From: Branchiostoma floridae
Lineage: Eukaryota > Chordata > Leptocardii > Amphioxiformes > Branchiostomatidae
Length of the DNA: 64,000 bases
Assembly (NCBI RefSeq): GCF_000003815.2
Contig: NC_049979.1
Location: 21,470,518 to 21,534,517 of the forward strand
Reading direction: 5' to 3'
The notes beneath the pieces were generated by a model. It was not told the DNA's origin. It saw only the letters and a list, made by a program, of their open reading frames with translations, and did no database searches. The translations under genes and the position numbers were made by a program. Positions 11,601-24,158 of this stretch are shown one piece after another (the first letter of the stretch is position 1; each line of letters opens with the position of its first letter).

Positions 11601-14600
11601 AACCACCCTGTCCACATCGTTCACTGTTCATATCGTAAAATTGGTGACTGCTGAAATAGAGGGCAGCCAAAGGTCAAACTGATCCCGTCGAAGAGTCCAA
11701 CTGACATAAGGTAATGGTCAGATTGTAATGGAAGGAGTCAGGCAAAGTGATGAGGTCATAAATATTCCAGGAAACAATAGAGTTGGAGTTGGTTTTGATG
11801 GCAGCTCATAAAAGGAAGATGTTGTTTCCTGTTCTTCGGTAGAAAGGGTCAGAGGTCAAAGAAGTGTCAGGGGGTTACATTTAGATGCGGTATCTTATCG
11901 AGTGTCAGCACATGGAACAAATATCTGATGTTGTCATTACCGTGGCCGTTTCTGTTCAGATTTTAACTGAGACTTATATACAGAAATATAGACCCACATT
12001 AGGTGATGATATGACACGAAATATACTCATCTACTCACACGCAGTATGGTATCACGGGTAAGCCTTCTATTCCAGAAGAAGTAGTCTATTTTGACATGGA
12101 CGTACTTTTATGGAATGGTTCATTCACGTACGGAAGGTGTAAACAACAATGAAATACCATGTATTTACTCAAATGTTCTAACATCTTATCTAAAGTTCTC
12201 TATTCGGCCAGTCACGCTCATGGGAGTCAAAGTTTGCAAATGATTTCTTCACGTGGTGAAGTTGATGCCATGACACACGATACCTCAAGCTGTCAAACTA
12301 CAAACAAGGAGCCACTGCAAATACAGACAACTCGGCGGCAGCAGCCCGGCTGGACTTATCGCTGTTCATCGATCACTAACTAGAAGATGCCGTGCCAGAT
12401 AGTGTAGTGCACTCTGGGTCGCCCTCAACCCTGTTCTGCATGGTGAATATCTGATTTCTGGAGAAAGTGTGCCCTCATCTCTCTCTCTCTACGAAATTAA
12501 GAGGCAGCCGCTGTGTCTATGAGATGCCCGCCTGAGACTTAAGCACGAGTGTTTATATTGATGATAGCTTCGTCAGGGAAGAATAAGGCTTCCCCTGAGG
12601 ATGCAGGTGATCTGGAGTAGTTTCTTCTTTTTCCCGAGTTCAGGAAAAGGAAAAGGAGAAAAATATAGTATCATATAGAGGGCCTCCTTTTCCTGAGAAT
12701 GATGGGGAAATGTAGACATTCTAGATAGTTTGATTTGATTTTGAAATCTGCTAAATCTGTTCACTTTATGTCTCATATTGGACTAAAAACTGATGACGGT
12801 CCTTAAATGAAGATAGAGTCATTTCTTTTACATGACAACTGGTCTAGACTTGCTACGGAAAGGCAGAAAATGTACCGTTGCTCCAAAAGCAGGGACAATG
12901 ATCTCGAAAACCAAAGATAAATATATAGCCTGAGGGAAGTATAAAGCTCTGTCACGTTGAATAGGTCTAAAAAATAAGTGTATTTCCATCATCGGAGGTC
13001 GTTTACCTCGATATTGAAAAAAAAAAAAAACTAGTGCAATCCAAAGGCAATGGAAATTTACGCGAAGGCTAGGATTGGCAATTCAGTCGATTCCCAAAGG
13101 AGTGGAATGAACATGACCAGTATGTGCGAGCTATTGAAGACGACGGATTTACAATGACCAAGAGAGCAATGCAGGAACGGGCTACCACAGCAAATCGTCT
13201 TTTTTACAACCAATAAACCTGAAAAACCGGACAGGAAAACAGCAGCATCCCTCCTCCAAAGTACTTTTGCTTCTGACTACCTCTTAACATGAAGGCCAGA
13301 AATGTATGGCGTAGACTTATCGTCTACAAGTCAGAACTCCGTCTGCAATAAGACGGAAGAAATCTCAAACAGTGAGATTTATGATGTCATAAACACACCG
13401 GAGCACTCAACGGGGACTCACTCAGCTCGTGCCAATCCTTCACGACACTTCAAGACATGCCAACTTACAGTATTGCAAATAGATTACACATAAACAGCTC
13501 CGGGGTATGTGCTCGACCCACAAAGATTTACTTAGAAAGAATGGAAAAAAAGCACGTAAATGTATATAGGCATAGCTTAACATGTGCGAAGTGGTTGTTT
13601 CAAATGTAACTTACAAAAGCTAACGTCACTTTACGTACATTTGTAGCTCTGTCGGTTATACGCAGCTTTTTCTTTCAACTCGGAGTTGCAATTCATATGC
13701 ATCCTTCATGGAATATTTTCAAGTTTTTATTTCAGCTATTTGCGTTATGGCAAACCATAGATAATACAATGAAATTGTCATTTTTATGATCTACAAACCC
13801 TTCCAATGCAAATGGAACAATGTAGGCTTTTTTTTACAAATTTGTCGCTAGCTCTTGTCGTAATGCATATCTACATCAAATTCCAGCTTGGAAGGGTCAT
13901 GTAGAATGGCACACGAGCTCCAAATATTGCTTCTCCCGAATGACTATTGTGAGACTCCGCGAAACGTTGATTGCACTCCCACATATTTCTGAAGTCTGGA
14001 TGAGCTGCGTTATTAAAGTAGGGGGTAGGTTCATCATGGTTGCTATAGTAATTTATGTAGTAGCGTTGAAAGCGTCCAACCTCACCTAGCTATTCATACC
14101 AACCTCTCATACGTAAATGAACAGTCTCTATGTATGCCAGAATGTTTCAGAAATTTGCTAAGATACAGCATATGATAAAAAATAGCATAATCAAAAGCCT
14201 GTCGATTTATCTTCTAAACATTGTAATTTGGATAAAAATATTATCATGTAACAGCATATTTGGAATAGATAACAAATCTAATTACCTATTAACATGATGT
14301 TTTATGACCTAAACAAAATGGGAGTACATACGAGTAAAGTCGATGGATAACAGAAACAAAGCAAAAGTACGAAGTACAGAACAAAACACAGGAAAGGCAC
14401 CTAACATATAAGAACCTGATATAAAAGAACAAAATACATTTTGCTGTTGACGATGTCATTAATTTCTTATATCTTATGATAAATATCACTGGACGTTAAG
14501 AAGGAAAATGGTTCATCATTATGAATCTTGAACGAAAAAGACAAGGAAAAGCTTAGACGTCTATTTTTTAGATCCGACGACTAGCTCACAAGCCACGGTA

Positions 14601-14634
14601 CACAAGCAGGTAGTCCAAAGTCTATCACTCCCCA
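5611..14634. other. Long intergenic stretch, nothing firm
   Basis: About 9 kb of AT-rich sequence with low coding potential. The longest frames (7683-8012 and 9776-10117, + strand) show no signal peptide, repeat or known motif. It includes the weak repeat at 10225-10325 and an A14 run at 13017-13030. Confidence 0.5.
10225..10325. repeat. Weak two-unit repeat
   Basis: CTCCT..AAAGT followed by TTTTTCTGTCAAGAT occurs twice, about 63 bases apart. Confidence 0.4.
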
Positions 14635-14935
14635 ATAATTACAATTTTTGCGAGCAATTGGCGACCTGTTTGCGACGGGTTGTGAATGTCTTTCGCAAAC
14701 AGGCGCGGCCCGGTGAGATACCCGCTTATTACATGATGGCCCGGACGTGCATTTTGATCAATGGGTAAGCTTACCGTAATTTCGCTAGTTGTTCGGACCC
14801 TTGTAGTGCCTATAGCTAGTGGCACATAGGGCACGGGCACTTTAAGGCCTGTGACAATTTTGGTCGAACATGAAATTCGAACCACTGCGTGACCTTAGGT
14901 AACCCCGCCGGGCCGGAGCGTTTTTAGAACGGTCC
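14635..14935. repeat. GC-rich repeat-like block, CAATTGGCG/CCTGTTTGCG type
   Basis: Contains GCAATTGGCGACCTGTTTGC and later CCGCCGGGCCGGAGCG. Similar word combinations occur at 49545-49605 and 50585-50640. It is probably a family of non-autonomous elements; ends were not defined. The open minus-strand frame of 86 codons is not recognised. Confidence 0.4.
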
Positions 14936-15899
14936 AATGTCAGTATCTAATGTTACATTGCGAAAACAGGAACTTACGATGTATGGGTTACACTAACTAC
15001 TTTTTAAGACTTATTAATATTGAGTGTTAAAGATATTGATCTAGTATTTATCAAATATCGACATAACTAGAAGCGGTTAACAAAAGGGCACCCCCGCGAG
15101 AGCTGCAAGTGGTACAGTCCGAACATGGGTTCCGACCTCCCGGGGTGTGGAGTGGCAGGAAAACAGCGAGGCGCTCATACTTCAAGTAAACAGCAAAATA
15201 ATGCTATAAATCGATATTTCTAGCCCAAAATAATTGTATGGCAGTTGACTGATGCCTTATAAGGCTAACTGCTTGCGAAATTTCGCATTGATACAACAGC
15301 GATTTAACAGATACAGACATAAAACATTCATATTTTACCATCGGTTTATGTTTACGTACAGTCAAACATGTCTTACTTGGACGCAGTTCTTGTAGGGTAA
15401 GTAGTGTTTCGTCGGCCCCTGCCCACATCAGGGCACCAGTTTTATTACGAGTTTTGGGCAGATTTAGGTTCATTAAGCCTTAGACCTTCAGAAATCAAGT
15501 GGGTCTTCTTGCAATATCTTTGATTTCCGTGGCTGTATAGATATTTGTACGAAAAATACCAAAAAATTGTCAAAAAATTCTGTTTTTGCCCCAAAATTGA
15601 GCCTTACCTAGGTATAGCGGCAAGATCCCCAGGCATATTAGATATCACAAAGATATAATCTATTACTCCAGAAAATATGACTCAGTTAGACAATCATTTC
15701 ATAGTGGGCACAGACCCATTTAATAGCATCCCTATTTTTTACCAAAAAATGTTTTTTTAAACCCAAAATATTGAGGATCCACAATTTTCTTGTCATCATA
15801 TTTTGAATATGGGTGAATTGCGTTAACTGGCCAAAAATTGTTGAAAACAGATGGTTACATCAAAAGTTATGGCCATATAACTGCTCGACTGAGAATCTA

Positions 15900-16150
15900 C
15901 AGGTGTCACAGGCCTTAAACTGCCTGTGGGTAGTACTTTTCCCTGTTTGCAGCAGCGCGTTATATTCTACAGGGAGAAGATTCTAGCACTTGAGGCACCT
16001 CCTCAAGCACGAGACCTCCATTTTCCACCCCTTCCGAAAAACGGGTGCCCCCAACGAGATGCCCAACCAGGATTGAACCGAGTTCTCCCAACTAATTTGA
16101 ATCAGGAGCTGAACTTTGGCTGCTACCAGTTGAGCCACAGAGACATCCCG
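15900..16150 (-). mobile_element. tRNA-derived SINE, minus strand
   Basis: On the minus strand the head reads CTGTGGCTCAACTGGTAGCA (A box, about 16120-16140), followed by GGTTCAATCC (B box, about 16070-16080). The body then contains GTGCTTGAGGAGGTGCCTCA, similar to the tail region of the copies at 59680 and 55940. The spacing fits an RNA polymerase III internal promoter. The type resembles amphioxus SINEs; the exact family is not assigned. Confidence 0.72.
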
Positions 16151-17204
16151 TAATTGATGTTCGGAAGACACTAAAATACATAGGTTCTATTCAGATTGCC
16201 GGTTTGATGCTTGTTGAATAATACTGTGTCTAAGTACCCCTAAAAGACTACATTATCTTGCCTTTTCAGCGTTTCCATGCTTTGCAGCGTGACGTATATA
16301 CTCCATAGGATGCTGGAAAAATACGATCAGATACTTTTGTTCGTTACCAATTAACTACAGTAAATTATCACGTGGAGGAAAGTTAGTGAGTACAAATTGG
16401 CATGTAAAGGATAATGACAGTCCGTTACAGTCACTCTTAGCTAGTGTTATGCTTATCTTTCATATTCCTTCTTTTGAACGCATATGCCGTTTTACAGGCG
16501 TACCCAACTATGTGTACACGTATCCTAAAAGAACAAAATATCAGGGGTTTGCAGCTGTTACACATAGTATTGGTGTATACGCCATCAGCTTTCATGGTAA
16601 ACTTGGACTCTCACTGCACTTGGGGCACCGGTGCGGCACTGCGGGGTTCGTAGATGAATTAACGAATTTCAGGGATAAAGAACGAATTTCTTCCGTTTTG
16701 TGTATTTTGTTGTCATACTTTTACGTAATACGCAATATCTAAATTAATATCAATCGCGAAAATAACAAAACGCTGCCGCAGTGGATGAACCCCGCAGTGC
16801 CGCACCAGTGCCCATTAAAGTGCAGTGAGAGTCCACTGCATTGCGTTACCTGCATGGTGTAGCTGCGTAGACTGCTTTTTTTTGGAGTTTGACAGTAAAC
16901 TTTGTTCATGTATCCCTCACCTTCAGCATTAGAAGGGTTTACGTATGCCTCACAGGTACATTTTTGGACTGTCACAAAGATTGCAAGACGATCCCTTCAA
17001 TATCCAGTGGATAGAAATTATTGCTGTGAACAATTGTCAGTAGATATGATCTGCTGATTCAATACTGTAATTCCCTTTCCAATATAAACTCTTGGCAAGT
17101 TTGACAGAAATATGTGAAGAGAATGATATCAGTACTTGTCATATGAACAATGTATTAAGCTTGTCCCCATATATGTTACCGGTACCTTGTTGATGTGTAT
17201 TTAT

Positions 17205-17345
17205 TTTACGTTTATCAGTGCCTTGGGAAAGGCACTTTACACGACTTTCCTCACTTAACTCAGGTATAAATGAGTATCTAGCTGCAGTTAGAGGCCTTGG
17301 TATGGCTTTATGGCCAAGACAGGCCTTAGGGGCATGTTCGGGAAT
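17205..17345 (+). mobile_element. SINE body fragment
   Basis: Contains CTTGGGAAAGGCACTTTACA, then CTTTCCTCACTTAACTCAGG and AATGAGTATCTAGCTGCAGT. The same order recurs at 33302, 55985 and 59740. No tRNA-like head is present, so this is a 5'-truncated or decayed copy. Confidence 0.6.
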
Positions 17346-17630
17346 GACGCACCCGCCATGACACACGAGTCGGGGGTAGGAGGAACCCCTTTAATCACAT
17401 CCTTGGTCGGAAGTCCTCCTAGGAGACGGATACTCCGAACAACAAAGCTGCATCTGCTGAAACCGTCTCAAACGTGTCATACAGTTATGTCCCTGTGAGA
17501 CTTAGTGCTCCAGCAGACGAGAGGGTGGAGAAGGAACTGCACACCCCTATTTCACCATAAAAAGTCATGTGCAGGTCGGGCAAACAGGTAAATGCCTGTC
17601 TGTCTGCTCATCTGTCGAATCGACAGGATA

Positions 17631-17653
17631 CCCCCCCCCCCCAAAAAAAAAAA
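17631..17653. repeat. C12-A11 homopolymer junction
   Basis: Twelve C then eleven A. A similar C12-A7 junction lies at 27395-27413 and a G11 run at 29869-29879. Confidence 0.85.
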
Positions 17654-18828
17654 CAGGGACGAAGATGTAGATAAATCCCTATCATCTGCAACGCTCGCTG
17701 ACGCAATGCCCGCCCCTGTTACGCATTGTGAACTTACTCTCCTGAGCAGTACTAGTCCCAACCTTCCCCAGATCATGGTAGCGAGTCAGTTGGGACCAGG
17801 GTCGGGCAGGGGTTGCCAAGTCTGTGATATTGGCTGCTAGTCGACTACGCCATTCGAATTTCTCGGAATGTTCAATACATTCTTGGATGGTCGAAGGTGG
17901 ACGGGAGGTAAAACTTTGACTGTCGACCAACCCACGCGTCACAACTAATGATTCACTCCCAACCAACCCATGACTCACTTTAGAACTTCAGACGAATAAT
18001 GGATAAGCTGTGTTCTGTAAAAGTTTGGCAAAATATAGCCTCCATAGCAGGCTCTCTATGGAATTTTTTGGCATTTTTGCTGGCCATTTCTTTTTTATGA
18101 CACTGTCTTTATTGCAATGATCTGATCTTGGCATATATATATTACATTTCGCTTATCTGGTGAATCATCCACACATCAATTGTTCATACACCATTATCAC
18201 AAATAGATTACTATAAGAATGATAATTTAAGAAACCAAACACCTGTATCAAATACAACATATGGATTTGTCAATGACGTACCTAACTATTCATACCTTGC
18301 TATCAACCCTGCCCTTATCTATTTGATCACGCCAACGTTAGTGAGAAAATCTTATCCTGAACATTCAAAGCGACAGTCCCCGGTTAAAGCGTATCTTTTG
18401 CGGTCGCTGGGTGTTAATGTAATTTACTGGTCAACGCTGCCCATGGAATTAAAGCGACAGTTAAAATTGGTATAGTTTGATCCTGGTGGTAATCATGATG
18501 ATCTGACGCTTCAGGGTGGTTATTGTGTTATCATAGCAATCCATACGTATCACATTAAACGATCGCACGTCGCCGTAAAACAAAAATACCTACACATCAA
18601 TAAAATATGTATGGCCTCTGGTTGCGCTATAGTATAGGCGTGACAAGTGTCAACATTGAAAATTGATTCTACCTTTTCAGGTTTTCTTTGTTTTCAAGGT
18701 TGTAGCAAAGAAATTGAACCACAAAAGAAGACAGGGCCCGCGGTCGTATTATAAGTCTAACGATCGCCGTACGACCGGAAACTGTGAGCATTCTTGGTGT
18801 GGTCGTGCATGTGCATGTGCATGTGAAG

Positions 18829-19054
18829 TATAGCCTCCGTCGCAGACTTCAAGTGGAGCAAACTCCCTTCCACGGGAAACTCTCTTCCACGCCACTTCCC
18901 TTCCACGGCAGCTCCCTCCCACGGCAAGCTCCCTTCCACGGCAAACTTCCTTTCCCGGCATAAGGAAACCTAGACAACGTTGAAAATCGGGAACCAGCAC
19001 CCCTTCCCCCATAGAATAAAAGCCAGTCCGCTTGAAGTTTGCGACGGAGGCTAT
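18829..19054. mobile_element. TIR-flanked unit carrying a minisatellite
   Basis: About 25-base inverted ends: TATAGCCTCCGTCGCAGAC then TTCAAG on the left (18829-18853), mirrored by CTTGAAGTTTGCGACGGAGG then CTAT on the right (19031-19054), with one mismatch inside. The interior contains the 17-base minisatellite at 18860-18960. A partial relative (TATAGCCTCCATAGCAGG) occurs near 18036. The target duplication is unclear, so the superfamily is not assigned. Confidence 0.6.
18860..18960. repeat. 17-base minisatellite, six units
   Basis: Imperfect units of the type CTCCCTTCCACGGCAAG run through the inside of the TIR unit at 18829-19054. An open minus-strand frame over it encodes repeats such as GREFAV and GRELAV, but only because the unit length and composition avoid stops. 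Confidence 0.75.
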
Positions 19055-20380
19055 GTGTAGTACAAGATTGATCATCTGTCTTGTTACGGAAAAGGTCTTC
19101 TTAGATTTCTATCAGGCGTTTGCTTGTCACCTGCTTGAAAACATATATTGTGCGACGACCTTCGACGAATGTGACCACTGTGAGAGTAACAGAAGCAACA
19201 TGGGACAAGCAAACTCTTTCCATGTAAGTAAATATATGGGAAGGGAGTTTTAGTATGACGTCTTTGAATCACTTCTCCCAATAAAAGCCCCGCAGAGTGG
19301 AAATCTGTTCAATAATTCGCGTACCATACTACAGACTTCCTCCGATTTTCCGGCCGCGCAAAGCATCTGGTATCCTGGCACAAATGACAGCTCTTGAAGT
19401 GACAAATATCAGATACGTACAGCAGCCATTACCGCATCTTACTAATTCACAGCTCGTATCACATGACGAACTATATAACAATCGAAATCCCGTACATACT
19501 GACAGATGGGGACCGTCTGGGATCCAGACGACATAATGATCCCGTAGATCTCTCTTGTCAGCCAGACATTACTACCCGGCTATCATTGGACACTAGTCGT
19601 GGCATTTACCATCGATTCCAAGATAACCATCATGAAATGGTACCTCATTACGGACAAAAGGTCGGGATTGAAAACGTTATGCGGCTTTTCTTCTCGACTT
19701 GAAAGACGTATAGTGGGAATTACTCATGATAGAACCGTTCATCTGTGGACAATTTGGTGCTGGATGAATGCTGTATTCTATAGCGTCGTGATACCACCGC
19801 TCCCTCAAAAGTTGATGGGAGCTGGGCGTGGTTATCTTGCACAGAACTGTATCATTCAGGACCGTTAGAACTAAAAGATGTGGCTTATGAATCGAGATGT
19901 GGCTTATGATTAGATTGCTACATTGAGTTTTAAACGTTACGTTTAAAAAAATGTTATAGCCCCTAGCTATATATATAGGCCTAAGTGCTTATTCATAGCT
20001 AACGAAAAAAGAGTCATGCTTTGTCCTCAGTCTAAGGGTCGACCTCTTTATTACCTTCACATTGAATGTTACATATACGTTACCTTTACGAATGGCTGTA
20101 AGGCTTTCGTGGTGGCATTCATTTAAGCAACATTTAAGCACTGCCATATAAGTTCAAATCCTAATATTTACGATGTTATTTAAGCGCCAGAAACTTAAAT
20201 TGTCTTAATACTTCACGGCACTGTGTTCTAACCGTTGTTTCAAAGCAATGCCACATGGGACTTTGAATAGAGTTTAATTGGTGTTGTGCGGATCTTTGCA
20301 TGTAACGGCCTCTGGTACTTTAGCCCGATAGACATTGCTACAACATAAACACCTTTTATAAGATTAGGAAGGTTTAGGAG

Positions 20381-21171
20381 NNNNNNNNNNNNNNNNNNNN
20401 NNNNNNNNNNNNNNNNNNNNNNNNNNNNNNNNNNNNNNNNNNNNNNNNNNNNNNNNNNNNNNNNNNNNNNNNNNNNNNNNNNNNNNNNNNNNNNNNNNNN
20501 NNNNNNNNNNNNNNNNNNNNNNNNNNNNNNNNNNNNNNNNNNNNNNNNNNNNNNNNNNNNNNNNNNNNNNNNNNNNNNNNNNNNNNNNNNNNNNNNNNNN
20601 NNNNNNNNNNNNNNNNNNNNNNNNNNNNNNNNNNNNNNNNNNNNNNNNNNNNNNNNNNNNNNNNNNNNNNNNNNNNNNNNNNNNNNNNNNNNNNNNNNNN
20701 NNNNNNNNNNNNNNNNNNNNNNNNNNNNNNNNNNNNNNNNNNNNNNNNNNNNNNNNNNNNNNNNNNNNNNNNNNNNNNNNNNNNNNNNNNNNNNNNNNNN
20801 NNNNNNNNNNNNNNNNNNNNNNNNNNNNNNNNNNNNNNNNNNNNNNNNNNNNNNNNNNNNNNNNNNNNNNNNNNNNNNNNNNNNNNNNNNNNNNNNNNNN
20901 NNNNNNNNNNNNNNNNNNNNNNNNNNNNNNNNNNNNNNNNNNNNNNNNNNNNNNNNNNNNNNNNNNNNNNNNNNNNNNNNNNNNNNNNNNNNNNNNNNNN
21001 NNNNNNNNNNNNNNNNNNNNNNNNNNNNNNNNNNNNNNNNNNNNNNNNNNNNNNNNNNNNNNNNNNNNNNNNNNNNNNNNNNNNNNNNNNNNNNNNNNNN
21101 NNNNNNNNNNNNNNNNNNNNNNNNNNNNNNNNNNNNNNNNNNNNNNNNNNNNNNNNNNNNNNNNNNNNNNN
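20381..21171. other. Assembly gap (N)
   Basis: 791 unresolved bases. An apparent 319-codon minus-strand frame across it is produced by the N's; only its first about 54 codons are real sequence and they are not recognised. Confidence 0.99.
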
Positions 21172-22580
21172 AAAGTACGATTCAGGCAATCGTCCAGATG
21201 TACATCTAGCTTTTTTTTGCCATAGATTCCATGTTCTTACAGCAGGGCACATCAGTTTCCCTGGCGGTAAAAGGCTCAAAGTCATAGAGGCTGGTAATGC
21301 CAAGTTCGGTCCAGAGCCCGAGGCAGAAACCAACTTTTGCTAATCTTCGGACCAATCCCCAAGGTTGCCTACCTTGCTCATTTCAAAGTTTTCAGGCAAA
21401 AGCGAAGTTGACAAATGATGCAAGGGGCCATTAATACTTAGCTCCCTTGCCTTACATTTGTTTTCGTTTTATCTCGCGTTGGGGAGAGTTTCAAAGCGGT
21501 GACATCAAACGCGCGTGCATGAAAATTGCACCGCATGAAGGTATGGTACTGGGAGATAGAAACGCATGACATGAACATGTGGGAGCGAAGCGAGACCAAA
21601 GTCTGAGTGTCATGTATCAAAATGGGGCCTCCTGACGAGCTTTTGTTTCCCTTCGACTGACATTAAGGTAACCATCCCGGACCCCTGCGGTTACGTCACT
21701 CTGCAAAAAAATAAAGGACAGGGACGAGAGGATGATTGAATGGAAAGTACCGTTGCTCGCAGGATGAAAGCGTGGCTGCTTTATATTACCCCGCATGACA
21801 AATTATGTCTGATTTCATTTCATTCACGGTAATTTCCCATTTGAAGGACAAGATGGACGACTGGAGAAACGGAACGTCACCTTGCAGCGATCTGAGCAGT
21901 TCTTATGGCGAAGTGTGATTGATGGCAGTATGGTACGACTTCCGCCGCTGTTCGGGAGAAGTTAACGTACAAGTAGCAACTTCAGAACTGTTGTTGGCTA
22001 TATCATACTTTGCTTACGTCTGCCTATAGGGAGAACCCTATAACTCAACTGGACCTTGTTCCATTTAGTTGGTAACTCGGAGACGCCTGTTCCTTCCTTG
22101 GTATTACATTTTGCATGGGCTACACCCATTTTTTTGGCAGGGACTTACTTATGGAAGAATAACTTTATGTCATTTATTATCCCATTCATACAAGTTCATT
22201 CTGTTACAATTAGAGTTCTGTCTTCATTCACTTACAACATTGTACCTCTACCTGCTGTTTACGTTATGCCTTTTATATGTATAGTTGTGGTGTTAACAAA
22301 AGTTTGCCAACTTGAGTGCGCTACGTCTGCCACGTCTTTGAACTTGAATAAGAATATGTTAGGGTATGAGCAAACGTACACCTATTTGCACCATTGAATT
22401 TTCCCCCAGGAATTAAGAATAGGAAGGTGAGTTACTTTAGGCGACCCCGCAGCAGTATCGCCCACGCTCAATAATATTTCTTTCAGTGTCCATAATCTTC
22501 TAGATATTTGCAAGAGGGCAACTTGGGTATATGACTTTCAACGAGAACTATCTTCTAAGGGTCATCTTTGAAGAGAGTAA

Positions 22581-22672
22581 TGCCCCCGATATTTTACAAC
22601 TATAACGGAAAACGCCATTAAGATATGCCCCCCGATGTTACACAACTATAACGGCAAAAAGCTATTAAGATA
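22581..22672. repeat. Two-unit tandem repeat of ~45 bases
   Basis: Both units contain a TGCCCCC start, ACAACTATAACGG and a TATTAAGATA-like end. Confidence 0.7.
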
Positions 22673-22829
22673 AGTGGTAAAATGTCCGGTCACAAGACCC
22701 CAAGGGGGATAGCAATCATTCATTCATTGCTGTCACTCAATGGCCCTATCATAAAGTTCCTTGCATCTTCCCGTATTTCTTCGTTGTTCCTAAGACCACC
22801 TTTCCTACGCTGACTGGTTGTGTAGCGAC

Positions 22830-23003
22830 CAAATTTGGATTTGTGCGACCATTTATTTGATAGAATAATGAAATATGACAATGTAATAGTATGACAGCAA
22901 AACGTGAGTTTTTTTTCTTTTCGTCTACGAAAGTCATTGAGCAATTTGTCAAATCTTTTGTCACTAATAGGTTGCAGTGTGGTCGCAGTCTATAGTGGGA
23001 AGT
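22830..23003. mobile_element. Degraded MITE piece, TTTCCACTAGG family
   Basis: Carries CATTGAGCAATTTGTCAAA and then GGTCGCAGTCTATAGTGGGA near 22981-23001, matching the inner and right-end order of the other copies. The left end is not recognisable. Short frames crossing it are incidental. Confidence 0.4.
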
Positions 23004-23921
23004 TTGTGTATCAAGTGACTGAAATGACTTTGGAAGTAAAAGCCGACCAGGTAGTGCTAATAGGCCACAAAAAAATGGGACTCGAACAAGAGGTGGATAA
23101 TTTACAGTCGGGACTCAGTGTTACAGCCGTCTGTCAATGCACGATATGTCGTGAGTATGAACGTCTCATGCGTAAACAGCCACCAGTGGATGGTGTAAAG
23201 GGGCCTCGACATATGTCTGACTAAACGGAGCGACCTTTACAAGTGTTACACGTATAAATCACCTGTAGGGAAGAACTGTGCGTACTTGTACCGTATATAA
23301 GGTCTTAGAGTTGTCTCATTTGACGGTTTGTGTTTTCATAGCCTGTCTATCGAATACATGTTAGTATGAGATCAACTAAGACGACAACGGTATAGTTTCA
23401 TTAGGTATCTAGATCTGTTTTTCTGAGATATACACAACAATACAATATCATAGGAATTTCTGGAGTAATTTTCACACCGCATTATGAAGAGGTTTCTCAT
23501 ATGGCATCTTAGACAGTAGGTAGTCTGTTGTAATGTTGAACTTGGCATTGGCCAAGAGAAGCTGAGTAGGTCTACTTCTAGATTTCTCCATTGATATTCT
23601 GTGGCACTTGCACTGCGACTAACGTAGCAAACGCACACGATATCATACTTAGATCCAATACATAAACGATGATATCTCGTACCAAAGGTCTGCAAATTCA
23701 ACACTATATTATCCCCGCCTTGACAGTGAGTTATGAGGTTGCGAAGTTCCCTTTATGCAGCGACGTAAAAGAGAGTCAAAGGTCTCCTCCAATAATCTAG
23801 CAATGCTCTCTTCCTGATATATTATCATCAGCACTGAAGAAAGCTTCGCTCATCTTTCCCAAAGACTTCTTTGAATCAGATGTTGAGCTGTGTAGGGATT
23901 CTGTGTACCTACATTGCACGC

Positions 23922-24004
23922 GAGGGCGCTCCGCGTACAGGGATACCCATATCATGGCTCACGGGGGCGCTCAACATAGAGGGAGACCTATATCACGGCT
24001 CACG
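23922..24004. repeat. Two-unit tandem repeat just upstream of the receptor start
   Basis: Units of 42 and 41 bases (23922-23963, 23964-24004) share GGGCGCTC and end in the same GGCTCACG block. They lie about 155 bases upstream of the start codon, so in the presumed promoter or leader. No TATA box was recognised nearby. Confidence 0.6.
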
Positions 24005-24134
24005 ACTCTACAGTTCAGTCAGGGTGAAGGACTCTGGCTGACAGTTCCTTTCTAGATACTTTTCAGAGAACCTGTGTGTGCATGTAGAGTAAGGTAAGAT
24101 GCTACTTGTCTTTATTTTCCCCTCAGGGTTAACG

Positions 24135-24143
24135 ATGGCGTAG
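24135..24143 (+). promoter_or_regulatory. Two-codon upstream ORF in the probable 5' leader
   Basis: ATG GCG TAG ends 15 bases before the receptor start codon, in a different frame. If transcription starts upstream of 24135, this minimal upstream ORF would be in the leader and could lower translation of the main frame. The transcript start is not visible, so this is conditional. Confidence 0.35.
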
Positions 24144-24158
24144 TGATACCGAGGAGAC

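Larger units (their letters stand above)
16160..18828. other. Intergenic, repeats only
   Basis: Besides the SINE fragment (17205-17345), the C/A tract (17631) and the partial TATAGCCTCC sequence (near 18036), no gene is supported. Confidence 0.5.
19060..23921. other. Region upstream of the receptor gene, no gene recognised
   Basis: Contains the assembly gap, a two-unit repeat (22581) and a MITE fragment (22830). A frame at 22056-22397 is hydrophobic in places but has no family signature. An exon hidden in the gap cannot be excluded. Confidence 0.45.

Noticed and set aside
16060-16150. Functional tRNA gene
   Set aside because: A and B boxes are present but the acceptor and anticodon stems do not fold properly; it is a SINE head.
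18749-19075. 108-codon minus-strand frame with GRE repeats
   Set aside because: Translation of the 17-base minisatellite inside a TIR unit.
20374-21333. 319-codon minus-strand open frame
   Set aside because: Almost entirely across the N gap; the real part is about 54 codons with no recognisable motif.
22056-22397. 113-codon frame with hydrophobic stretches
   Set aside because: No splice or promoter context and AT-rich codons; hydrophobicity follows from T-rich sequence.
24094-24126. GTAAGA to polypyrimidine-CAG as a leader intron
   Set aside because: Would be only 33 bases, too short for a spliceosomal intron; each site might still pair with others.
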